From IMG/VR virus record IMGVR_UViG_3300035157_001159, positions 24,618-88,617 of that record: 64,000 bases of DNA, one strand, 5' to 3'. Source of the DNA: a virus. The notes under the pieces were generated by a model. The model was not told the origin of the DNA and searched no databases. It was given only the letters and a program-made list of their open reading frames with translations. Shown here piece by piece: positions 40,748-48,156 of the stretch (position 1 is the stretch's first letter; each line of letters begins with the position of its first letter). The position numbers were made by a program, and so were the translations under genes.

Positions 40748-41654
40748 AATAGCAGGTGCTCAAATCCCAGTGGGTAGTGATATTGAAATTAATAAAAAGG
40801 AGATATTTAAAGCACTTGATTGGGCAAAGGAGAATAAGGTAGATCACATATTAACTCCAGAAGGATCATTGTCTGGATATTGTACTGATTGGAAGCAGAA
40901 ACTACCTCAATTATTTGAGTCTTTACGTGAAGTTGAAGAACATCAAAGGAAATGTGGAGTAGGTTTACATTTAGGAACTAATTTTCAAGAAAGGGAAGGT
41001 AGAGGTGATATTTTTAAGAATCAAATTAGACATTATAACCATAAAGGACATTTTCAAGGTGCTACAAATAAAACTTTTGTTTTAGGTGATGAAGGTGTTT
41101 TGGGAAGAGACAATGATGAGGAACCTATGGTTTCTTTTCCAATATATCATAACTCTACAAATTTAGTTTTATCTGGTGGAAATCCAACTCCTGACGCATT
41201 TGCCGTTGGTTTAATATGTAATGATATGTGGGGTGCTAATGATTTAGATGAAAGAGCTCTTGTACTTCAAATTTCTGGTGATCATCCTGAGATACAGTTA
41301 ATTATGCATTCTACTAATGGTAGAAAATTTGAGGATCATGACTTTAGATGGGATATTTTTAATAATTGGCATAATAGTGTTTTAAGATTAACATCTATGT
41401 TTGTATATCCTATTCTTACAGTTGATTCTTGTACTCCTTGGGATTGGGATGGTAGTGAGGATACTATTGAGAAATATAGAACTTCTAGTCAAAGTGGTGT
41501 TGTTGATTTTACTGGTTGGTTAACTGACGTTCCTAACAGAGGTCGTCAATATTTCTACCATGATTTGGATATATCATCAATATATGCTAGTAGAATGGAT
41601 AAATTCTTTAAAGACAACGACATAGAACCTTTTCATTATGACTTCGACAATTAG
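40737..41654 (+). CDS. Nitrilase-superfamily (C-N hydrolase) protein, copy 1
   Basis: A 305-residue protein started at the ATG 6 nt after CGGAGG. All three catalytic residues of the superfamily are present: E42 (LTPEGSLSGY), K112 (NKTFV) and C161 (VGLICNDMWG). IRIAGAQIPVG is the usual first strand (here TRIAGAQIPVG). The family hydrolyses nitriles, amides or N-carbamoyl groups; the true substrate cannot be read from sequence. The C-terminal half (TVDSCTPWDWDGSEDT, SSQSGVVDFTGW, GRQYFYHD) is shared by the three copies and looks like the substrate and oligomer side. Overlaps copy 2 by 17 bases. Confidence 0.85.
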   Translation: MKTRIAGAQIPVGSDIEINKKEIFKALDWAKENKVDHILTPEGSLSGYCTDWKQKLPQLFESLREVEEHQRKCGVGLHLGTNFQEREGRGDIFKNQIRHYNHKGHFQGATNKTFVLGDEGVLGRDNDEEPMVSFPIYHNSTNLVLSGGNPTPDAFAVGLICNDMWGANDLDERALVLQISGDHPEIQLIMHSTNGRKFEDHDFRWDIFNNWHNSVLRLTSMFVYPILTVDSCTPWDWDGSEDTIEKYRTSSQSGVVDFTGWLTDVPNRGRQYFYHDLDISSIYASRMDKFFKDNDIEPFHYDFDN

Positions 41655-42516
41655 AATAGCAGGTGCTCAAATTCCAGTAGGATCGAATATTGAGGTCAAT
41701 AAAAAAGAGATATTTAAAGCACTTGATTGGGCAAAGGAGAATAAGGTAGATCACCTATTAACTCCAGAAGGAGCTCTTTCTGGATATCATACTGGTTGGA
41801 AAAATAATTTTACTGTATTATCCAATGCTTTATCTGAGATAGAGAGTTATCAAAAAAAATCTGGAGTATTTCTTCATCTTGGTACATATTTTAAAGAGCG
41901 TGAAGTGGGTGGTGATATTTTTAGAAATCAGATAAGACATTATCATACTACTGGAGGATCATTAATTACAAATAAAACTTATGTTACTAAACCTGATGAA
42001 GGTGTTATTGGTAGAGATGAGGATGATAGTATACGTGGTATACCTTTATCAGATAATTCAAATTTCTTTGCGGTTGGCATGATATGTAATGACATGTATC
42101 AAAAAAGCACAACTGATTTATCATCAATAATACATGAATTGAGAGGAAAAGATCAGGACGGTTTGAGGTTAATTCTACATGCCACTAATGCTAGAAAGTT
42201 TGCTGAAAATGATTTTAGATGTGAATCATTTTTTAATTGGCATAATAGTCTATTATGGATGTCTAGCATATATTCTAAAATTCCTATTCTTACAGTTGAT
42301 TCTTGTACTGCTTGGGATTGGGATGGCAGTGAGGATACTGTTGATAAATATAAAACTTCCAGTCAGAGTGGAGTAGTTGATTACTTAGGATGGAAAACCA
42401 ATGTACCAAGAACAGGACGTCAATATTTTTATCATGATATTGACATTTCTGAATTACCAGTACATAAGGTGTTAAAATACTGTGAAGAAAACAATTTACC
42501 ATATTGGGACTATTGA
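41638..42516 (+). CDS. Nitrilase-superfamily (C-N hydrolase) protein, copy 2
   Basis: A 292-residue paralogue. The triad is kept: E44 (LTPEGALSGY), K in NKTYV and C in VGMICNDMYQ. The end TVDSCTAWDWDGSEDT, SSQSGVVDYLGWKT, TGRQYFYHD matches copy 1. A 48-nt stretch is identical to copy 1 (40800-40847 and 41707-41754), so duplication or gene conversion is recent. The segment after the Cys differs among copies, possibly changing specificity. Confidence 0.85.
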   Translation: MTSTIRIAGAQIPVGSNIEVNKKEIFKALDWAKENKVDHLLTPEGALSGYHTGWKNNFTVLSNALSEIESYQKKSGVFLHLGTYFKEREVGGDIFRNQIRHYHTTGGSLITNKTYVTKPDEGVIGRDEDDSIRGIPLSDNSNFFAVGMICNDMYQKSTTDLSSIIHELRGKDQDGLRLILHATNARKFAENDFRCESFFNWHNSLLWMSSIYSKIPILTVDSCTAWDWDGSEDTVDKYKTSSQSGVVDYLGWKTNVPRTGRQYFYHDIDISELPVHKVLKYCEENNLPYWDY

Positions 42517-42519
42517 ATT

Positions 42520-43506
42520 ATGACCAAAGACACAATTAGATTAGCAGGTGCTCAAATTCCAGTAGGCACAAATATACAATCTAATAAAAAGGAAATACTA
42601 AAAGCACTTGATTGGGCAAAGGAAAATAAAGTTGATTTCCTTTCAACACCTGAAGGATCTTTATCTGGGTATGCTAATGATTGGGTAAGTAATCTTGATG
42701 AATTAAAGGATGCTGAAAAAGAGGTTAAAGATCATCAAAGAAAATGTGGTGTAAATCTCTTTATGGGAACTTGTTTTAGAGAAGAGGAACCTGCAGGATT
42801 ACTTAATCGAAATATGATTAGATTCTACAATAGATGGGATAATGAAAATAATCCTGATAATCTTCCACTAATGATATTGAAGACTTATTGTATTCCTCAT
42901 GATAATTGTATACGTAGGAATGCAGATCAAGGAATACAAAGTTTCTTTATTCCTAGTGGTAAAGATTTTACAGATGGGATGCCACTTAAATGTGCTGGTA
43001 TGATCTGTAATGATATGTGGGGTGCTATAGAAGAGGTTGGAACCCCTCTTAATGAATTATTAATTAATGAAGATTTGGATTTGATATTTCATTGTACAAA
43101 TGGTATAAAATTTAGTCCATCTGATAAACGACAGGAATCCTTTGATGCTTATCATAATGGTTTTTTAAGAATGACTGCTTTAAAAACTTTAGCTACAATT
43201 GTTACAGTTGATTCTTGTACTACATGGTGGTGGGATGGTAATGAGGAAGATGTTGATTATTGTATAACTTCTAGTGAAAGTGGAGTTCTTGATTTTACTG
43301 GTTGGAAAACTAATGTACCAAGAACAGGACGTCAATATTTTTATCATGATTATGAGTATCAAATTAGAGGTAGGGAAAGATTTGATATCTATGATAGAGA
43401 ATTGCGAAATGATCCAGCGTATGGTTCTAAATTATGGGGTAAATTTAATCCCGAATCTAATCATTCCTTCCCATATTCTACTGATGCTTTTTATAATAGG
43501 TTATGA
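42520..43506 (+). CDS. Nitrilase-superfamily (C-N hydrolase) protein, copy 3
   Basis: A 328-residue paralogue, the longest and most diverged. The triad is kept: E45 (STPEGSLSGY), K in LKTYC and C in AGMICNDMWG. It shares TVDSCTTWWWDGNEED, SSESGVLDFTGWKT and TGRQYFYHDYEY with the others and adds about 35 residues at the C terminus. It starts 3 nt after the copy-2 stop and overlaps gp59 by 4 bases, so all three are in the replication operon. Confidence 0.85.
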   Translation: MTKDTIRLAGAQIPVGTNIQSNKKEILKALDWAKENKVDFLSTPEGSLSGYANDWVSNLDELKDAEKEVKDHQRKCGVNLFMGTCFREEEPAGLLNRNMIRFYNRWDNENNPDNLPLMILKTYCIPHDNCIRRNADQGIQSFFIPSGKDFTDGMPLKCAGMICNDMWGAIEEVGTPLNELLINEDLDLIFHCTNGIKFSPSDKRQESFDAYHNGFLRMTALKTLATIVTVDSCTTWWWDGNEEDVDYCITSSESGVLDFTGWKTNVPRTGRQYFYHDYEYQIRGRERFDIYDRELRNDPAYGSKLWGKFNPESNHSFPYSTDAFYNRL

Positions 43507-44099
43507 AAGTGACACCGTTTGAGACTTATCGCACATACTTATCAATGAAAAGTCATTTTACTAACCCAAAATATGACTTTATTAAGTACGGTGGCAAATC
43601 TCGTGCTACAATAACATCATTCAATAAGAGGAAAGATAAGTATTGGTTTGAGAAGACTTCTAGGAAGTATTCAGATCAAGAAGTAATAGATTTTCTTTTA
43701 TCAAATTTCGTAAACGCTACTAACCCACAAAACTTATGGATTGGAGAAATTATCAATTCTGGAGAAAGAACATACGCAGAATGGAAAATGAGGCAACAGA
43801 GTTTGACGTATATGTTCAAGGAACAATCAGAGAACTTACTTTCAGACAACGACTTAGAGAAAGTATTCAGTTGCTCGAAGGGACATCCACTAGTACTAAA
43901 AAAGTATCTGGGTGGAGAGATTTCGTTAGAGACACTTTCTATTCTGGAAAGAATTTTCTCTTTCCAGAAAAATTTTGATAAGAAATTAACTGATCCTGTA
44001 TGGGAAACCGTAAGTATGAAATTGAAAAAGTATTTACCTTTCCTAAATATTAATGTGTTCCAATTCAAAAAAATCTTAAGGGGAATTGTAAATGAGTGA
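43503..44099 (+). CDS. 59: gp59 helicase loader
   Basis: A 198-residue protein. YLSMKSHFTNPKYDFIKYGG, FNKRKDKYWFEKTSRKYSDQE and NLWIGEI follow T4 gp59 (LYLMIKQHMNGKYDVIKY, KRRDKYFFQKLSEKY, DAWIGDI). T4 gp59 loads the gp41 helicase on forked DNA and interacts with gp32. The C-terminal half is less alike but similar in length to T4 (217 residues). The DUF1825 gene overlaps by 8 bases. Confidence 0.9.
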   Translation: MKVTPFETYRTYLSMKSHFTNPKYDFIKYGGKSRATITSFNKRKDKYWFEKTSRKYSDQEVIDFLLSNFVNATNPQNLWIGEIINSGERTYAEWKMRQQSLTYMFKEQSENLLSDNDLEKVFSCSKGHPLVLKKYLGGEISLETLSILERIFSFQKNFDKKLTDPVWETVSMKLKKYLPFLNINVFQFKKILRGIVNE

Positions 44100-44424
44100 T
44101 TTTTTTAAATCTAACATTGTACGAGAAGAACTTGAGGATATTAACAGATTACAAGCTGTTATATATGAAGATTCGCAGAACTATGTTTCATTGAATCGTG
44201 ATGAGAAAGTGGAACACATTGAGAATCTAACTGAATTGTTAGAGAAGCAGAGGGTTATGTATACAAGGTTATCCTTGTCTCAAGATCCTCAAGCTATGAA
44301 AATGAAATCTGATTTGGAACAATCAGTTACCTTATTGGGATTCCCAAAAGGTACTGACATATCCGTATTATTCAGTGGTATGACACAAACAATCGAATCT
44401 CTTAAAGAGAGAATTGACGATTGA
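44092..44424 (+). CDS. DUF1825 family protein (cyanobacterial)
   Basis: A 110-residue helical protein: FFKSNIVREELEDINRLQAVIYEDSQNY...ITELLEKQRVMYTRLSLSQDPQA (from LTELLEKQ) with ...FPKGTDISVLFSGMTQTIESLKERI at the end. It matches the DUF1825 plan (FFDSxIVxEE, EQMExLxxxYRxFxxRxxLSxDxxA) found in nearly all cyanobacteria and in cyanophages. Function is unknown. It was probably taken from a cyanobacterial host; it sits in the position between gp59 and gp32. Confidence 0.85.
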   Translation: MSDFFKSNIVREELEDINRLQAVIYEDSQNYVSLNRDEKVEHIENLTELLEKQRVMYTRLSLSQDPQAMKMKSDLEQSVTLLGFPKGTDISVLFSGMTQTIESLKERIDD

Positions 44425-44442
44425 TCAAATCTTTGTTATAAT
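44414..44442 (+). promoter_or_regulatory. Sigma70-type promoter for gp32
   Basis: TTGACG (44414-44419) and a perfect TATAAT (44437-44442), 17 bp apart, 44 nt before the gp32 ATG. The -35 lies in the last codons of the DUF1825 gene. This gives gp32 its own strong promoter in addition to read-through. Confidence 0.85.
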
Positions 44443-44448
44443 AAAATC

Positions 44449-44486
44449 AAATCCAATTAAATCCAAATTAATCCGAGGAAATCCAA
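44449..44486 (+). promoter_or_regulatory. Phased 10-nt repeats in the gp32 leader (candidate autogenous operator)
   Basis: AATCC occurs at 44450, 44460, 44470 and 44480, exactly every 10 nt; three copies are the full AAATCCAA. The last one abuts the ATG, and the Shine-Dalgarno GAGG lies between the third and fourth. The tract is A-rich with only three G (in GAGG and one more) and cannot fold well. T4 gp32 shuts off its own translation by cooperative binding to an unstructured leader, so this is a likely operator here. Confidence 0.6.
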
Positions 44487-45380
44487 ATGTCTTTTGCATC
44501 TTTAAAGAAGCAATCCAAACTGGGCTCTCTTACCGCTAAACTGGTAAAAGAAGTCGAAAAGATGAGTAACACTGGCGGTCAAGGTGATGATCGTCTATGG
44601 AAATTAGAAGTAGACAAAGGCGGTAACGGTTATGCTGTTATTCGTTTTCTACCTGCACCAGATGGTGAAGATCTACCATTTGTAAAACTATACTCCCATG
44701 CCTTCCAAGGTCCTGGTGGTTGGTACATTGAAAACTCCCTTACTACTTTGGGGCAAAAAGATCCAGTATCTGAGTACAACTCACAACTCTGGAACAATGG
44801 AACAGACGCAGGTAAAGATACTGCTCGTAAGCAGAAGCGTAAGCTAACTTACATCAGCAATATCTACGTTGTAAAAGATCCAGCAAATCCTGAAAACGAA
44901 GGTAAGACATTCTTATACAAGTATGGTAAGAAGATCTTTGATAAACTAACTGCAGCAATGCAGCCTGAGTTTGAGGATGAGGAAGCAATCGATCCATTCG
45001 ATTTCTGGCAAGGTGCTAACTTCAAGTTGAAGGCAAAGAACGTTGCTGGTTATCGTAACTACGACTCTTCTGAGTTCGCTGCCACTAGTGCTTTACTAGA
45101 TGATGACGATGCGATGGAAGCAGTCTGGAAGAAGGAGCATTCCTTAGCAGAATTGGTTGCTGCCGATCAGTTCAAGTCATACGATGAACTCAAGACTCGT
45201 CTTGGTTATGTTCTTGGTAATAAGCAAGTTCGTAACGATGCTGAAACTGTAGAGCAAGAAGTTGAAGATGTGAGAGCATCTGCTCCTGTTGCTGAGACAG
45301 TAGAATCTGTATCTAAAGCATCTGCTTCAGATGATGACGATGACGCATTATCATACTTTGCTAAATTAGCGGAAAGTTAA
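44487..45380 (+). CDS. 32: gp32 single-stranded DNA-binding protein
   Basis: A 297-residue gp32. The basic N terminus FASLKKQSKLGSLTAKL (LAST-like, for cooperativity), the core IRFLPAPDGEDLPFVKLYSHAFQG, KRKLTYISNIYVVKDPANPENEGK, LYKYGKKIFDKL and FDFWQGANFKLKAKNVAGYRNYDSSEF are typical. The C terminus ends in the acidic SDDDDDALSYFAKLAES, the partner-binding tail. T4's zinc ligands (three Cys and a His) are missing: no Cys at all is present. It has its own promoter, a repeat-bearing leader and a strong terminator downstream. Confidence 0.93.
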   Translation: MSFASLKKQSKLGSLTAKLVKEVEKMSNTGGQGDDRLWKLEVDKGGNGYAVIRFLPAPDGEDLPFVKLYSHAFQGPGGWYIENSLTTLGQKDPVSEYNSQLWNNGTDAGKDTARKQKRKLTYISNIYVVKDPANPENEGKTFLYKYGKKIFDKLTAAMQPEFEDEEAIDPFDFWQGANFKLKAKNVAGYRNYDSSEFAATSALLDDDDAMEAVWKKEHSLAELVAADQFKSYDELKTRLGYVLGNKQVRNDAETVEQEVEDVRASAPVAETVESVSKASASDDDDDALSYFAKLAES

Positions 45381-45505
45381 TGAAAATCAAGCCTCTTAAA
45401 CATTGTCGATTATCCCAGATGAAGTTCTTCTACTGGGATCCGAAAGATGATCCAAGAGAGCCTGAATACTGGGAAGACTCACCTTCGGGTGGGTCTTTTT
45501 TATGA
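45380..45505 (+). CDS. Small ORF coupled to gp32
   Basis: A 41-codon ORF whose ATG overlaps the gp32 TAA (TAATG): MKIKPLKHCRLSQMKFFYWD..., ending SPSGGSFL. Its last 9 codons are the terminator hairpin and U-run themselves. The sequence (KFFYWDPKDDPREPEYWED) looks protein-like. Without homologues to compare, it may be real or just leader to the terminator. Confidence 0.45.
   Translation: MKIKPLKHCRLSQMKFFYWDPKDDPREPEYWEDSPSGGSFL
45476..45502 (+). terminator. UUCG-tetraloop terminator after gp32
   Basis: GACTCACC-TTCG-GGTGGGTC, an 8-bp stem with one G-T pair and the extra-stable CUUCGG tetraloop, then six T. It lies within the small ORF after gp32 and closes the early/replication transcript. 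Confidence 0.9.
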
Positions 45506-45610
45506 TAAGACGAATAAATTTTTTAAAGGATCATCTCCCAATTTATCCTTCAAGGTGTTAACTAGTTTTTCGTATTTCTTTGGAATTATTAACATTTTAG
45601 TCTTTTTCAT
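45500..45610 (-). CDS. Possible 36-residue ORF on minus strand
   Basis: On the minus strand from 45610: MKKTKMLIIPKKYEKLVNTL..., ending NLFVLS. Composition is protein-like (Lys-rich amphipathic helix), but there is no good Shine-Dalgarno. It could be the last gene of the minus-strand late block, though a candidate terminator lies before it. Very tentative. Confidence 0.3.
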   Translation of the reverse strand: MKKTKMLIIPKKYEKLVNTLKDKLGDDPLKNLFVLS

Positions 45611-45660
45611 GACAGAAAACTTTAATTAAGATTATTTATTGACCAGTTTTTTCATTTTAA

Positions 45661-45701
45661 AAAACCTATATTGAAAGCAATATGAGTTGAATATAGGTTT
45701 T
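45661..45701. terminator. Bidirectional hairpin between gp32 and gp53
   Basis: AAAACCTATATT / AATATAGGTTTT form a perfect 12-bp stem with a 17-nt loop, flanked by T-runs to the right and A-runs to the left, between convergent genes. It probably ends minus-strand transcription from gp53 and backs up the UUCG terminator. The 45506-45748 interval has nothing else clear apart from the small minus ORF. Confidence 0.6.
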
Positions 45702-45748
45702 GTAGGTTTTTTGTAGATTTTGTGTTCTTTTGAACACATTACTTAATA

Positions 45749-46477
45749 TTAATTAACTAAAGTAGTATTTTCTGTTGTAATTAAATTTTTGCTAATATAT
45801 TGAGAATTTCTATCATAGAACATAATTCTTCTAAATTCCTCTACGAATTGTTGTAGATATACTGGTTTTAGTACATTAATTTGTCGTTTCTCTTCATTTA
45901 AACGATCTTCATATTCATAATTACTAATTCCAACAGCGATTGTATTTAATAAATCGGATGCTGATCCACCTAGAGTATTTTGTGATAATGGTAGAGATCC
46001 ACTCTCTCTTATTGCTTTCCATTGAGTACCTACAGGAAATTGACTTCCTGGACCATTTATTTTAAAAGTCTCATCCACAGTTAATCCTGCTGGTAGGATT
46101 AGTCTATTCCATTGATCTCTTACTTCTACTGTTTCATAATGGTGTAAAGCATTTAATTCTTCACCATATTTTTCTGAAGCATATTCATATAGAAAATGAT
46201 TGGATAGTGGCCATTGATCTCTTATATTTGTTATTCCAGCAGATAAAATAACAACATAATCTAATTCTGAATTATTATATAATTCTTTTGCCACAGTATC
46301 TGGTCTTTCACCTTCATAAATTTGATACTTATTATATAAGGATACATTGTCAGATATTGAATTAAGTATTTTAATTCTTCTGAATATATTCTTAGCAATA
46401 ACATATTCTTGTGAAGATCTCTTCTCAATTAATCTTGAAGATACTGCTACGTTTGGTAACTCTCTAAAATATCCCAT
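45749..46477 (-). CDS. 53: gp53 baseplate wedge protein
   Basis: A 242-residue protein. YNKYQIYEGERPDTVAKELYNNSELDYVVILSAGITNIRDQWPLS is the gp53/LysM-like core found in T4 gp53 (IKGSPRPEELANAIYGNPQLYWVLLMCNDNYDPYYGWITS, given here in part), and the C-terminal VEEFRRIMFYDRNSQYI matches the gp53 end. The wedge protein gp53 joins wedges into the hexagonal baseplate. Its start overlaps the gp48 stop. Confidence 0.85.
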   Translation of the reverse strand: MGYFRELPNVAVSSRLIEKRSSQEYVIAKNIFRRIKILNSISDNVSLYNKYQIYEGERPDTVAKELYNNSELDYVVILSAGITNIRDQWPLSNHFLYEYASEKYGEELNALHHYETVEVRDQWNRLILPAGLTVDETFKINGPGSQFPVGTQWKAIRESGSLPLSQNTLGGSASDLLNTIAVGISNYEYEDRLNEEKRQINVLKPVYLQQFVEEFRRIMFYDRNSQYISKNLITTENTTLVN

Positions 46478-47709
46478 TAGAATCCTACTCCTGGTCCTGC
46501 TGTGTCTGCTTCATAATCTTCTGCGTATATTGGATTGACTTCTTTGAATACCATTCTCATTTCAATATTTGTTGGTGTAGAATCTCCATAGGTAGAATAT
46601 GTACCTGCTCCAGTATAATTAACATTTAATTGTGTTAAAGCACATGGTTTAAATGAATTTAAGAATGGGTGATCCTTACCATTTTTAAGATAGCGTAATA
46701 GAAACAAATCAGGAGATGATAAAAATAATTTTGCTTGTCCACTTACTGTTGAATTTTGTACCTTTCTTCTTGCGGACATTGATTGTTTTAGTTTTCTAAT
46801 TATATCTCTTACAACACCAGCTTCTTTTGGATTTCTAGGTGAGAAAGTTACTGTAAATGGAAATGATCTTAGATTAACTCCTTTAAATAAAAGTTCTAAA
46901 TTTGAGTTTAGGATTTGTCCAGTACTTCTTGCTAATATTGAATCTGTGTCTAAATTTGAGTTAAAGGCATTTAATGCTTTACCTGTTATAGCTGCTTTTA
47001 CAGCATTTGAAACACCATCATCAAGATTGAGATCCATACCCATAGTCATGGCTCTCACAACTGCTTGAATTTTATTAAATGGTATATTAAGACCTCTATC
47101 TATAATACCTTTACCTAAAGCTAATCCTGCCATTTCAAAAATATTAATTGTTTCATCACCCCAACTTACAGAACTAGTGTCACTTATTTGTTGTGGTATT
47201 GGTAATTCTACAAAGTATTTTGTTACAAGATTATGTCCTCTTTTTTCAATTATTTCTGTTTTATCTTCATTTTGATATTCTACTTTAAGACCTTGTGCTA
47301 CGTCTCCTGTATCAGGTCTAAATTTTTGTTCAATTAACCATTTATTTCTAAACTCTGGATTACCCCACTGTTCTTGGGTTACTCCTGATGCTTTAGCCGC
47401 ATCCCAAAATTCTCCTTGTTGTTTTTTTGTATAACTTGTACTTGCAAGCAACGCATCCATGTTACCTGATATAGAAGCACCTAATCCATCTCCTTCACCA
47501 GGAACAACATATTCAATAGCTTTTATCATAAAACTATCTTCATATTCTCTTATATCTCTAGCAGAAGGATATATGAAGACATTACTTGTTTTTCTTTTTG
47601 GTGAAGATTTGAGATTTGTACCTTTTTCTGAGATTACAACGTCACTTACTCCGACAGGATTTCCATCCTTATCATACCTTACTTTTCTATTTTGGGAGAT
47701 AACTGACAT
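46477..47709 (-). CDS. 48: gp48 baseplate tail-tube cap protein
   Basis: A 410-residue protein. The C-terminal domain (SPDLFLLRYLKNGKDHPFLNSFKPCALTQLNVNYTGAG, STPTNIEMRMVFKEVNPIYAEDY; here shortened) has the tail-tube fold signature common to gp48 and gp54, and RSFPFTVTFSPRNPKEAGVVRDIIRKLK precedes it. T4 gp48 starts the tube on the baseplate hub. A minus-strand CTAAATAA lies 22 nt upstream of the ATG. Confidence 0.85.
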   Translation of the reverse strand: MSVISQNRKVRYDKDGNPVGVSDVVISEKGTNLKSSPKRKTSNVFIYPSARDIREYEDSFMIKAIEYVVPGEGDGLGASISGNMDALLASTSYTKKQQGEFWDAAKASGVTQEQWGNPEFRNKWLIEQKFRPDTGDVAQGLKVEYQNEDKTEIIEKRGHNLVTKYFVELPIPQQISDTSSVSWGDETINIFEMAGLALGKGIIDRGLNIPFNKIQAVVRAMTMGMDLNLDDGVSNAVKAAITGKALNAFNSNLDTDSILARSTGQILNSNLELLFKGVNLRSFPFTVTFSPRNPKEAGVVRDIIRKLKQSMSARRKVQNSTVSGQAKLFLSSPDLFLLRYLKNGKDHPFLNSFKPCALTQLNVNYTGAGTYSTYGDSTPTNIEMRMVFKEVNPIYAEDYEADTAGPGVGF

Positions 47710-47730
47710 TAATATCTATTACTTATTGAG

Positions 47731-48156
47731 TTATTTAGTAATGATCTTCTGATATGGTATTGTTCTTGCTGCTCTTAGCTCTATTGGTTTGATATTATAC
47801 AAACCACTCATAACTTCGTCCCATGTGTATGATTTAGTTTCACTCCAATGATAGTTTAATCCACGAAAACCCCAATCAAATACATCAAATACTGCTACTA
47901 ATGGGTGTTGATCATATTGAATGAGGGGTGTTTTTGCATAATATATGAATGTATAGTATTTTCCTGCTTGAACTCCCCTTGGATTTTCTGCTTCTAGAGC
48001 ATCTGTAACTTTAATCATAAGATCATCAGGATCTTCATTTCCAATCAAATCCTGTAAAACTGGTGCTAATCTAATTCCTTCTTTAGCGTCAATTTTTGCT
48101 TTTACTTCTTCATAAGAAGCACCACGGGTTCTTCTTTTAGCTCTTCTTCTTACCAT
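47731..48156 (-). CDS. Conserved phage protein of unknown function between gp4 and gp48
   Basis: A 141-residue protein. It starts with a basic tract (VRRRAKRRTRG), then has QDLIGNEDPDDLMIKVTDAL, and a C-terminal aromatic domain (YYTFIYYAKTPLIQYDQHPL, FDVFDWGFRGLNYHWSE). It overlaps the end of gp4 by 20 bases. It looks like a structural or assembly protein conserved in marine T4-like phages; no T4 counterpart comes to mind. Confidence 0.7.
   Translation of the reverse strand: MVRRRAKRRTRGASYEEVKAKIDAKEGIRLAPVLQDLIGNEDPDDLMIKVTDALEAENPRGVQAGKYYTFIYYAKTPLIQYDQHPLVAVFDVFDWGFRGLNYHWSETKSYTWDEVMSGLYNIKPIELRAARTIPYQKIITK
47732..47738 (-). promoter_or_regulatory. T4-type late promoter, minus strand (CTAAATA)
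   Basis: On the minus strand CTAAATAA lies 22 nt before the gp48 ATG. It is inside the last codons of the gene at 47731-48156. Confidence 0.6.

Noticed and set aside
43676-44068. 130-codon minus frame opposite gp59
   Set aside because: gp59 in the plus frame matches T4 gp59 throughout, so the minus frame is a shadow.
45447-45629. 60-codon plus frame after gp32
   Set aside because: It spans the UUCG terminator hairpin and has no ribosome site; the 41-codon ORF coupled to gp32 is the better candidate.
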